Source: Corythucha ciliata
Taxonomy: Eukaryota > Arthropoda > Insecta > Hemiptera > Tingidae
Assembly (NCBI GenBank): GCA_038030265.1
Contig: CM075942.1
Location: forward strand, 67,336,926-67,400,925
DNA length: 64,000 nt
Reading direction: 5' to 3'
Position numbers and translations under genes: made by a program. The number at the start of each line of letters is the position of its first letter. The stretch's first letter is position 1. A model generated the notes under the pieces. That model searched no databases and was not told the DNA's origin. It worked only from the letters and a program-made list of their open reading frames with translations. Of the stretch, positions 52,238-63,028 are shown piece after piece.

Positions 52238-54292
52238 ATCCATAACCGAAAATTCTAAAACTGTTAAATTAAAGGAGTAGCAAACGGGTAACGTGTTACT
52301 ACCTATATATGTCCAAGTTTTTTGGAGGCTGTTCAAATGTCATTGACGTTTAAAACGGAGGTTGGCGCTAAACCGCAGGTCGATCAGCATAGATATGACG
52401 TGGTTACAAGATTCGATTGATTCTAAAAAGTAGAAAGTGATTTTTTTTTCTCTCTCTCTCTCTCTCTCTCTTAGCCCCAAGATAAATCGGTGTCATTAAA
52501 ATTTAAATGGCTGGAGGACAATTTTTATGTACTAAAAAAAAAAGGGAGGATGGTAGCAAAATCCTCCTTAATGGAACCAGCCGTCTTTCTTCTTCTTTTC
52601 ACATTTCTTCTTTCCACCTTTTTTTTGGCTGGAGTACCCCCTCCCCACCCTTTACGACATTATCCACACCACCTTCTCGTTTCCTCAACTCGTTCGCAGT
52701 AGACGAATGCTTTAAACTTTTTTATGAAGAAAAATTCGAGTTTTTTGTGGGGGTAGGGCTACCTTTGAATTAATGGCGTGGAATTAATGAGAATTAAAAA
52801 AAATTTTTCTTAAATTATTCATTCGTGTGCATTGTTGACCAAGAGAGGATTTGTGGTTTTGAAAAGATCAAAGAGAAATTTCGCTGGACTTTTCATTGGA
52901 TTATAGGCTGCGAATTGAAATAAACTCTCCCCATTTTGAACTATGAGCGATAAAACTGGGGACTCGGCGGTAAAACTTTGTTTCTAATTTTAATTAGTGT
53001 TCACTAATAGCATTCTGCTATATTGATTAAAGTTTGGGTCCTTTTCACTCAAGGGGAGAAAGTTTCACTGGTTTGGTTAGCGGTGGTGCAAGAGACACAC
53101 GAATTCGTTTGCATATGACGAGTGTTTGAATTTGCGAGAAAAGTTAAGAAAATCATGGTTTAATGCTCAGTCATGTGAACAAGGAGCTCCAGAGGGCCCA
53201 TAATAAAGTACCGGCAGTCTTTTTTTTTTTTTTTTTTTTTTTTTTCTCATAGCTTTATTATTCATTATTTTTACACAGAAAGGACGAATTATTGAAATAA
53301 TTTATTCAACATTTTTCCACGTAATTTCCAAAGTATTCCATTATAAATGAATCCTCATTCCCTACAATACTTCCACGTGGATATCGAATCAAACTACGAA
53401 ATACGAAAATTGTAGCAATCTCATTTTGCACTCGTGCCACAGTAAAAAAAAAGAAAAAAAAGTTCCTTCCCTTTCACTACGGGCATGAATTTTAATAAAG
53501 TCCAAACGGTTGATCGATGCGAATTTTATCACTCCCCGACTCCCATCAACAATTGATTACCTCTTTTAAAATGTGTTGACCAACACTTTTAAACTCAGTT
53601 TGATGATGATTCGTGAACAACGGAGCGCATAAATTATGATGAGTGGGTGGGGAAAATGTGTATTTCTTTAAAAAAACAAAAAAAAAAAAAATCCCTTTCC
53701 CTTCACTTCTTTCATAAGAGAATACAAAAACATATTTAAAAGATCAATTTTGTAAGCGATTTTTCCAGAAACCGCGATAGTTCACCGACCGCTGTAATTA
53801 ATTTTCTCGTTGCTTGGAACGAAATGGTTATTGGACGTGGCCCGGGGGGGGGGGGGGAGTTCCACAGTAAAAACTAATTTAGAGCCACAAGGGTCACCTT
53901 GGACGGACCCGTGGGGGGAAGTTTTCCCAGGTCCCTTCAAATATCCACCCTTTACACAAATGAACAGTTTCTGAACAATTTATTTAAATTATTTTATTTT
54001 CATTTGAACTCGTGTCGAAGATGGGTGGGGAAAAATGATACAAAACAGGAGAAATAAAATGAAATTGGGCAAAATATAACTTAAATAATGCTGAAACAAT
54101 AATAAAATGACAGGATAGAGAGTTAGTATATAATTATTTCCTACCATCGTTCGTAAAGAAGGGCTTCAAATAGATGTTCAGCGTGCGTGAAGAGACCTGC
54201 TTTATGCACGCTGTGCAGTAAAGAAAAGAGTGAAGAAGGGTGAGGGGGGGAGTGGAACCGAATTCAAATTATTTTGACCGTAGTCATCTGAT
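52238..54292. other. Unassigned sequence with simple repeats
   Basis: (CT)n at about 52449-52471, a poly-T run of about 30 at 53218-53247 and a G run at 53846. Otherwise AT-rich without coding signal. Confidence 0.4.
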
Positions 54293-54425
54293 CATTTTGG
54301 GGGGCTAAAAAGCCACGAGATTTCAAGTTTCGAAGCATAAATAGCCGCGAATAGCAAGTTGAGGGACCACTAGCCGTGAGATTACCAATTTGGAGGTTAA
54401 TCAGTCAAGAATGAGAAGATGAATA
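54293..54425 (+). repeat. Satellite E, about 31-bp unit
   Basis: Three and a half units: 'ctaaaaagccacgagatttc', 'cataaatagccgcgaatag', 'ccactagccgtgagattacc' with 'aagtttgagg'-type spacers. The TAGCCGCGA word is shared with satellite A. Confidence 0.5.
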
Positions 54426-54984
54426 GGTGTGAAATGGCAGTGGAGTGATGGGGGGGGGGAAGGGAGTGAACAGCAGTACCTGCGCAGTTTTTTAGGGCTT
54501 GTTTTTTTGTCATTATTGTCAAATGTAAATCCAACGGTGCCAAAGCCTACTTTTGAAGTTCATACATCATACCCCTGTCCAGTGGCGGACCAACATCAAC
54601 CGGGGCCCGTGGGGGACTTCTCTAAAGGCTCGTTCACAATAATTCATACCGTATGTGAGCCGTACGGTACAGGAGCGTAGCGTGACATTTTGATGCCCGG
54701 AGCGGTGGTCATGGTAGATGCCCCCCCCCCCACCTATAAAAAAAATGCGAGTATTCGGGCTACTCGCCTTAATCGGAAATCATCCAGGGCTTAGGGTAGG
54801 GGAATTTTATCCCAAACATCGTATTCGATTTACCTGGGAAGGACCTGTTTAACATATAAGTACGCTTTTTTCAGAATAAACAGACCGGCGTGGTGTCAAT
54901 TGACAGATTCTTGGCGTGAGAATGTTTCTCGGGACAAAAATCAGCAGTTTCATAGTCCCTGTGAGTTAGATTTGCAGTAATTAA
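54426..54984. other. Unassigned sequence with a hAT-like end
   Basis: 'ccagtggcggaccaacatc' at 54580 followed by G-rich sequence resembles a hAT-like terminus; a C run lies at 54721. Partner ends were not found. No coding signal. Confidence 0.35.
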
Positions 54985-55470
54985 GCCAATTTTATGTAGG
55001 TACGATCAATTATGAAGGGGGGGGGTGTTCTGGAGAGAACCAACTTAACGGGAATGGGTCTTCAAGAAACCGATTTCGTGGGGTTTAATCGTTGAAAAAA
55101 AACAATCTTGAGGGTTTGGCTCTGTAGAAAAAAAAGTCATGAGCCTGGCTTACATGAAAAACACAAACTTTGAGGATCCGGCTTTTCCAAAAACCACTTT
55201 CACGGGTTTAACTCCTGAAACCCCTGATTTCGAGGATTGACTCTGAGTAGAACCAACTTCACAGGTTTTGCGCTTCAATAAATCAATCTCAAGGGCTTTT
55301 GTCTTTCAAAAAACCAATCTTGAGGATTAGTGTCTTCAAAAAACAGAATTCGCCGAACTTGGCATACTCAAAATACCAATTTTACGGATTCGGCTCTCCC
55401 TAAAAACAATTTTTCCTTCTGTGGCTAATCAAAATACCTCAATTTCGTGAGGTTGGCTCTATCAAATTCT
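54985..55470 (-). repeat. Satellite C array
   Basis: About fourteen degenerate units near 33 bp: 'aaaaccaatttcacggg' with 'tttggctcttc'. Its reverse complement ('gaagagccaaacccgtgaa') matches the array at 16976-17175. Confidence 0.65.
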
Positions 55471-55849
55471 TCCAGCGTTCCAAACTTGGCGTGTGGAGGG
55501 ACGGAGCGTGTTTGCAAGGAGCACTGACCGGTTGTGGGATGCAACCCGCAGCTTTTGCGGGTCTCTGTCCAGTTCTTAGACTGTTTTCCCTACAAAGAGA
55601 GCCATGGCATCGCCAAGACTCAGCTTTCGGTCAACTTCATTGTAGTTTTTACGCCTCCTCCCACTAACTGGCAGCCGTTATACTGTTATAGATAGCCGTT
55701 GGGGATGCCCTGGTCTGCATTGGACCATTTTGTGCGCAGCAGTTTTCCTTTTTTCAAATAAGTCGAAAAAAAAACGTGAAATTATAAGGTAAAAGTACAA
55801 GGCGAATTTAAAATAACTTCTGGGATGAAAATAGATAAAAGAAAAACTA
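55471..55849. other. Unassigned sequence
   Basis: GC-richer stretch (about 55490-55740) without recognised coding or repeat structure. Confidence 0.35.
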
Positions 55850-55985
55850 CTGCATACGCGGAATTTCCTGAAGATTGAAACGAGTCCTTAAAAACCAGGA
55901 TTGGTGCCGAAATAAGGCGAGAAAATGTAGTAGACGAGGGTGTTTGGAGGGAGTCGAGGAATCACCCGTGCAACTCCGCCTTAAC
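55850..55985. mobile_element. Half copy of the TTAA MITE
   Basis: 'cggaatttcctgaagatt', 'ccaggattggtgccgaaat' and 'gtttggagggagtcgagga' match the right arm of 51840-52233, ending CAACTCCGCC followed by TTAA (55982-55985). The left arm is absent. Confidence 0.6.
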
Positions 55986-56524
55986 GGTATTACTGATCAA
56001 CTGTTTTACGTAATGATGGGGGAAACAGGCGATGGGCGTGCAAACATCCGCGATTCGCATCATTGCGAGTTTATACTTCAAAACGAACCGAAACAACTTT
56101 TTTCGAGATGAATTCGCTATGCGAAACTGCTTAAAAATATCCGAGTCAGTCACAAAATTAGAGAAACGGGGCGGTCACATTAAAAGGGTCCTTTTACGAC
56201 ACCGCCACACACGCGAGTGATGACGACGTATGCTTTAGTTTTCACGTTGATTATAACTTTGATATAAACATCATTCACGCGTTAAATTAGTGGGGAAACT
56301 GTATGACACTCGACTCGTCAAAGGGCTCAACGAGCTGTCGCTGATGGAGTGAAAACCCTCCCCTCCCCTCACCACTTACATCTCATACAAAAGGAGATAT
56401 AATGCCCGTGAATAATTAACAGGTCATCCATCACTGTAATGCAGTGAACAATATAGGAAACAAGAAATTTTTAAGTAATTTTTTTTTAACTGCTTAATTG
56501 TAGGACCAATAATTCATACACTTC
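55986..56524. other. Unassigned sequence
   Basis: Two small frames of opposite strand at 55962-56220 are shadows of each other with no domain. Nothing else seen. Confidence 0.35.
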
Positions 56525-56890
56525 CAGTAGCGTACCGACGCAGTGATGAGGGGGGCGGACTGTCAGAGGGGGCCCCGAAAAACTTTAGGTTCTATGTTCA
56601 TGAAAGTGGGTAACGTAAAAATGAGTTTTGCTGTGTGGTTGGACAGCGATATTGGCTCTTTTCGACGATTTTCAGCCCATCCGACCTGGGGCCGTCAGGA
56701 AAAACTCACGTGAGGTGGTCGCTATGGTGAGATAGTTTTATTTGTGATGTACCGTCATTGGATGAAAAAATTAATCGCGAGAATTTTTTTTTTTTTTCTC
56801 GACTAGGGCCCCTGGAGAATTGAACGTTGTATAGGTGATCAGCAAAGAGTAGGTATGGCTGAATATTCCATTTAGCCTATAAAAGCGCTA
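56525..56890 (+). repeat. Head module preceding satellite A (copy 2)
   Basis: Starts CAGTAGCGTACCGACGC followed by a G-rich stretch, then 'aggttctatgttcatg', 'gatattggctctttt' and 'gtatggctgaatattcc'. The same words in the same order precede the array at 8961. The CAG-GCGTACC beginning resembles the hAT-like ends at 9493. Confidence 0.55.
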
Positions 56891-57252
56891 TTTTGACGCC
56901 TAAAATTGCCAGAAAACGCGCCTTCTGCAGGTAACTTCGCGGCTAAAATAAATAAAATTCGCTGCTCCCAAGATTCTTCAGGTTCTTGAGCCGATAAAGT
57001 TGAGAATATGCTACTAATATGCTGCTCTTGGGTCCAATAAACGCAACAAAAAGTTTGGAAACGCAAAAAACTGCGAAAAAACGTTTATTTGTGGTTTCTC
57101 GACGCAAATTCCTGACTAAAATGAAGAAAAAAATTGCTCATTTCGCAGTGGATAGGGCCACTTTACGAATAAAATGAGAACAAAAATTCTAACGTGCTTG
57201 TTCTTATGGCCAAACTCGTGGCTGAAATGGTGAAAAAGCGCTAATTCAAAGC

Positions 57253-57284
<32 letters not shown>

Positions 57285-58510
57285 CATTGCGCCTATAATT
57301 GAAAACAAAAACCAAGAAAAAACGCTAGGCAGGGCTGAAATTAAGAGTGGGACTTAAAATGGAAAATTCGGAAAATTCTCTACGGAAATTACGAAAAACG
57401 ATAATTATCAGCTAAAATTAGTTGAAGCGATGATGAAAAAAATCACTAATAAAATCGCTGCTAAAATTAAGGTAAATCACGAATAAAATTGACAAAAAGC
57501 GCTAATTAGCGGCTAAAATTCGACAAAAGGCTAATTCTCGGCCGAAATTAGAAAGAATAATTATAATTAATTTGGGCCTAAAATTGAGTAAAATCGCTAA
57601 TTCGCGGATAAAGTCTAGAACGAACAATAATTAGCGGATACAATAATGAAAAGACCGCTAATTTAGTAGGTAGCTAGAATTTTAGGTAGCTAGAAATTTA
57701 GGAAAACGCTGACTCGCTGGTCAAATTTAGGAAAATGTGAATCCGTGGCCTCTGAAGGCAACTTCGGGCTTAAAACTGGGAAAATGCGCTAATCCATAGC
57801 TAAGAGTGGAAAAAAAATTATAATGCAGAGCGAAAATGTTTTAAAAAAAACTGCTAATTTTCTGCCATTATTGAGAAAAATCACGCTGGCACGGCTAAAA
57901 CTCTAAGAAAAACTCTAGTTTGTTGCTCACATTGAGGAAAAGTGCTAATTAGCTGCTAAAAAATGCAAAACATCGCTATAATCAGCAAAAAAAAAAAAAA
58001 AACGTCCTCAAAGAAATAAAAACACTATTTCGCATTTCGCTGCAAAAATTGAGGAACGCGCATAAAGTGCAGAAAAAATTCTAGTACGCGGTTAAAATTG
58101 AAACAATAGATAAACACCAAATGTAGGAAAACGCAAATCCGTGGCCTTGGAAGTCAACTTCAGGCTTAAAACCCGGAAAAAGCGCTAATCCATTGCACCA
58201 ATTTAAAAACAATTTGCTAATTTGCTGCCATTATTGAGAAAAATCACTAATTAGCGTGGCTAATTTGATTAAAAACCGCCATTTGCAGTTCAAATCGGGG
58301 AAAAGTGTTAAATTCACTGCTAAAAAGGTAAAACATCCCAAATTTGCAGGAAATATTGAGGAAAACGACAATTCAAAGTCACGACCAAGAAAAATCGCTT
58401 TTAAAGGAATAAAAACGCTTACCTCGCTGCTAAAATTGACGACACTTATACTAATTCGCGGAAAAATTGCAGAAAAATATCTAATTTACGGATAAAATTG
58501 AAGAAATTAT
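56880..58510 (+). repeat. Satellite A array with a 396-bp higher-order repeat
   Basis: Monomers 'cgctaattagcggctaaaat' with 'tgaggaaaa'. A marker run 'aatccgtggcctctgaag' and 'gcgctaatccata' at 57740-57800 recurs at 58137-58195, about 396 bp apart, followed in both by 'tgccattattgagaaaaatc'. Contains poly-A runs (57260, 57990). Apparent frames are repeat translations. Confidence 0.8.
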
Positions 58511-58596
58511 AATTTTCGGTTGTGGTTGAAAGTACCTACGCCAGTCCGAGGCATCTGGCTTTTGTTCGGGTAAAACTGAGAAAAACGCTTCCACGA

Positions 58597-58655
58597 ATCA
58601 GGGGCGGATCCACAGGGGGGGGGGTAATGGGGGTAACTACCCCCCCCCCCCAGGA
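58597..58655. mobile_element. hAT-like end with a poly-G/poly-C hairpin
   Basis: 'caggggcggatccacagg' is followed by a run of G, 'taatgggggtaacta' and a run of C. The G and C runs form a hairpin. This type of end is common for non-autonomous hAT elements. No partner found. Confidence 0.4.
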
Positions 58656-59115
58656 TTTCAGAAAAGTTGATTTTTTAATAAAGATAGAGAGAACATCACG
58701 ACGATTTCTCTCATACAAATGCTACCCCCTCCCCAGCAATGCCAATTTCGTAGCCTCACCTTTTCATAAAGTGAATCTTCATGTATGAGATCGTGCAGAA
58801 GTCTTTTCATGTTGAGAAATGTATCACTAATGTAAAGAGTTGCACCTTTTTGGTACCTATTAGACCGATGAATACGTTCGTCCTGTTTTCGAAGAAAATC
58901 AAATACACCTTACCTTTTTGCAGGGTAGATTACCTCTCCAAGATGTTTCCACAATGAAATTTAGGTGGAAAACTCATGAGACATCCTTATACACCCTGAA
59001 TCACACCCCAAAATGTCATTAACTTTGGAATTGTGTCACTAACAACAAGTTACCTGACTGCTGGTCTATACATGTGGATGGTTGTTTGAATTCTAAAGGA
59101 AATTCAGTGCTCTAC
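58656..59115. other. Unassigned sequence
   Basis: No domain-bearing frame or repeat was recognised. Confidence 0.35.
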
Positions 59116-59117
59116 AA

Positions 59118-59255
59118 TCAGGGGTGGGCAAAATACTTTGAAAATGTATTTTAAATACAAAGCCCAAAATACTTTCAAAAATGTATTTTAAATACTGAAA
59201 TACAAATACTTTTTGAATTGTATTTTGAATAAAATACAAATACAATTTAAAATAA
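59118..59255 (+). mobile_element. hAT-like terminus with AAAATAC subterminal words
   Basis: 'caggggtgggcaaaatact' begins a stretch in which 'aaaatac', 'aaatac' and 'gtatttt' occur more than ten times in 130 bp. This is the pattern of one end of a hAT element with subterminal repeats. No matching right end was located within the window. Confidence 0.5.
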
Positions 59256-60072
59256 TTTTCAAAAATTCGATTTCGACGGCAGATAGTGCGAAAGACACGA
59301 AAAATAAATAATTCGAAAATATCAGGTCCTTCAATAGATAAGTTGACAAAATGTAGCAGCGCGGAATGGCGCTGCACCGCGATGCGCAAAGAAAAGTTGG
59401 CAAGTTGTCACGAAGTATTTAGTACCGAACCGGCGAGCACTGGTGGATCGTGAGCTGAAAAGGAGGTGAGGTCACTGGTGGACCTATATCGGGGCCCGGG
59501 GCGGAAATCTTCAAGAGGCCCCTAAAAGTCTCTAACTACACTGAGATAAAAAAACACCACCGCCGTTCAGCAATTACTTCTCCACTGAAATATTTCTTCG
59601 GTAGCTTAAAATACGATGACGCGTCGAATAAAATTTACTGAAGATCGATGACATTATTTCGGTAGTTGTTTTACTGAACGTCGGACGTTCCTTAGCTGAG
59701 CATCGGTAAATGACCGATGCTCAGTGACAAATCTCATGTCTAAGGGTACGGGTCACTTCTGCCAGCGACAAGTAGCCCATCGTCGTTGGCTATCCACCGA
59801 GTAACCACGCCAAGCGAGCGAGACGAAGGAATGAAGCTTCTAGTTCTAACTGAGTTGGGGAGAGGAGAGCACGAGTTCAGTGTTCAGTATGGTGATTGAT
59901 GTGTGTGTTGGGTGACCGTAAGAAAGTATCGGTTATTGGCAAGTACTAAAATTATTATTTCGATTGGTATAGTTCGGTGTAATTAATTTTTATCGAGTTT
60001 TACGGCGCTTCCTGACTATCATGACGGATGAACTTATTTCAAGAATTATAATAAGATTCAAGAATTCAAATA
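59256..60072. other. Unassigned sequence
   Basis: It holds a 12-bp perfect stem with a 5-base loop at 59696-59724 ('ctgagcatcggt' / 'accgatgctcag') and a hAT-like 'actggtggacctatatcgg' word near 59475. No gene. Confidence 0.4.
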
Positions 60073-60386
60073 CAGTAGAGTCCCGATTATCCGAGCTGAT
60101 CGGGACCGAGGCTACCTCGGATAACCGAAAACTCGGATAATACGGAAGTTGTTTAATAATTGACCGTGGGCGTTCTGTGGCGCGTACTATGCATAAACCA
60201 GGACATTACTATTGACATTAAAATAAAAAAAAAAAAGAAGAAAAAAAGAGATACTCCTAGAGAAAGAGAGTAATTCCCCAAGAGTAATTCCCCGAATTCA
60301 AGGGGGAAAAAAAAAAAAAAGCCTGATGAGGCTCGGATAATACGGAAGCTCGGATAACCGGGGCTCGGATAATCGGGACTCTACTG
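60073..60386. mobile_element. Tigger/pogo-like MITE (314 bp)
   Basis: Ends CAGTAGAGTCCCGATTATCC and the exact inverse, flanked by TA (60071-60072 and 60387-60388). The CAGTRGARYCYCGATTATCCG-type end and TA target are typical of Tigger/pogo. Interior is A-rich with no coding. Confidence 0.85.
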
Positions 60387-60769
60387 TAGTGATAATTGAC
60401 AAGAGACAAGGAGTCAAGGAGTGAGAGGCAAAGATTCAAGAATTATAATAGTGATGCTGCATGATTGAATGCGTGTTATTGTGAGCCTACTTTTCAGATT
60501 ATGTAATTTATTACCTTTTACTTGTACATTGTGCTATGTATTTTATTCCCTTTTATCGATATAAAGGACAATACAAGCATTTTAAACTGTGTACTATAGT
60601 TTATAGAGCCATGCTTCTCCTTGTTTGACCTTCACTATGAAATTCAGGCCATTATTCCTCTTTCTACTGACTCATTCCACCCTCGCTGATTTCGGTGGAT
60701 GTTTCCCGCCATACCGAACTCCAACGCTAAACAACTTTTTTTTTCTAGCGGTTTACTCAGTATGAGCTG
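60387..60769. other. Unassigned sequence
   Basis: No coding or repeat signal. A word 'attcaagaattataata' occurs on both sides of the Tigger-like element (about 60046 and 60434), a small local duplication. Confidence 0.35.
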
Positions 60770-62560
60770 AAAAATAACTCAATATTAGCTGTAAAATTCT
60801 CGAAATGTTTACCACAAATTAGCATTTTTTGTTCACCGTAACCATACACTGCGGAATAGCGATTTCATCTCAGTTTTAGCCGCGAATATGCGAGTTTTTC
60901 ACTCATAGCCATAAATTAGCGCCTTTTCTCAATTTTAGCCTCAAAGTCACCCGAGGAAGCCGCGAATTAACGTATTTCCAATTTTTGACGCAAATTCAAA
61001 TTCGTCTCAATTTTAGCCGTAAATTAGCGCTTTTTCGTAATTTTAGCAGTGCAGTAGCTATTTCTAGCCCGTGTATTAGCGATTTTTGTTCATTTTAGCC
61101 ACGAATTGGCGTTTTCTGATATTTTTACTGCAAAACGGCAATTCTTCCATTTTTGACAGTGAATTAGCACTTTTTGTTTCAATTTAGGCTGAAAATTAAC
61201 TTTTCTCTTTATTCTAGCCAGAATAATTACTGATTTTCTCTATATTAGCCGCAAATTGACACCGCATTAGTAATTTTTTTCAATTTTAATTATATGTAGA
61301 ATAGGGCTTCATCTCAGTTCTAGCCTTGAATCAGTGTTTTTTCTTTGACTTATAACCATGAATTTGCCGTTTACCTCAATTTAAGCCACAAAGTTGTTGT
61401 CAGAAGGCGGAATTAGAAATTCCAACACACTTTATCCGCGATTATTTTCCACAATTTTAGCCGTAAATTCGCGTTTTTTTCAACTTTAGCTGCTTTGAAG
61501 CGTTTCTATAAGCTGTGAATTCGCGAATTACCTTAATTTTTCAGCCACGAATTCGTGATTTCCTCAAATTTTAGCCGGGAATAACACTTTTTCCCAATTT
61601 GAGCTGAAAACGAGAGTTTTTATTTATTTATGACAGGCTAATTATCGTGAATTTTTCAATATTAGCTGTTTTTTTTTTTTACACTTCAGTCCCACGTTGG
61701 CATTTTTCCTTCAATTTTTGCTATGGATTAGCGTTTATTGTTTATTTTTAGCCTCGAACAGAAGCTACGCATTTGCGTTTTGTCAATTTTTCAAGGTTTA
61801 TTGACTTTGTGGGTCACGCTCTCTTCGGTATATACAAAATAACGGCCAACGAAAAATTTAGAGATCTTTTTTATAACGACAATGAAAAATGGGGAAAATA
61901 CGAACTCGCGATCAAACTGACTTGTGTTGTTTTTTTAACATAATGTTTGTTATTTTTAAAAATAAAAATTGAGGTTTGTTAGCTGCTGGCAAGCTACAAC
62001 TTTAACCAATTTTGGCCACGGGTTAGCGCTTTTAATCAATTTTAGCAGTGCAGTAGGGATTCTTTCGTTTGTTTGGCGATTTTCCTCCCTTTTAGCCACG
62101 ATTTGGCGTTTTCCTCATTTTCAGCTGCAGTTTAGCCATTTTTTAGCAGCCAATTAGCACTTTTTTCTCAGTTTGAGTTGAAAATTAGTGTTTTTCTTAA
62201 AGTTGGCCCCGCTAATTATTATTTTTGTCAATTCTAGCCGCGTAGTTTTTTTAGGTTTTAGCCCGCGTGAGCAATTTTTGTCTACGGATTAGCGCTGTTT
62301 CTCAGTTTGAGCCTCGATTCTTTCAGAAGCTATACAGATTTTCGTTTTCTCAATTTCAGCCGCGAATTATTGATTTTTCTTCATTTCAGCTGTGAAATAG
62401 CGTTTTCTGATTATTTTGCAGCGAATTAGCACGTTATCTACTCTCTTTTTTTTTTTTTTTTATTAATAGGCGATTTTTCGCCATTTGAGTTGTGAATTTG
62501 CCATTTTGGTCCAGTTTAAACTCGAATTAGCGTTGTTTTTCGCAATAATTGCCACGAGTT
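60770..62560 (-). repeat. Satellite A array
   Basis: Minus-oriented array ('ttttctcaattttagcc' with 'gcgaattagcg'). 'attttagcagtgcagtag' appears at about 61040 and again at about 62041, suggesting a second higher-order duplication of about 1 kb. Marker 'gttgtcagaaggcggaatt' near 61395. Confidence 0.8.
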
Positions 62561-63028
62561 TTGTTTACTTGTACAGCTTTGTGTACTTGTAGGCTAGGGC
62601 TCTGTATGATCCATTTTTGTGCCAAGTTTCCATCCGCTAGCATCATTTTTGCGGCAGTTGTGCTAACAAGGAATTCGGAACTTCCACCTCCCACCATGAC
62701 TACCCTTCCCTCATCACTTTTTCGAAAAATGAGAACGTCAATCGAAGGCTGTTATTACACCGGGTTTTTGTGCCAAATATGGTGTCACTAAGTTAGGTTA
62801 TACTGGTGAATGGTGGTGAACAAGTGGAAACTAAAGAACGTTGTAATTAATAGTATTTGTTTTTTAATTTTTTTGACCGGCGTTTTCGTTGTCAGCGACG
62901 TTTCATCGAGGGATCCTCGACGTCCTCAGGCTTCTTTTTTTTTTGACTTTTTGACTTCTCCCCGGCCAGATAAAAATGTCGATGCTAGAAATCAGTAACG
63001 AAGTCATTTAGATACGCTGGGCGTTTCT
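62561..63028. other. Unassigned sequence, possibly including the 3' end of Gypsy element 2
   Basis: A minus-strand purine tract (GGCCGGGGAGAAG, about 62955-62972) lies 60 bp beyond the stop codon of the pol at 63029. An LTR would be expected next, but I could not fix its limits. Confidence 0.35.
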
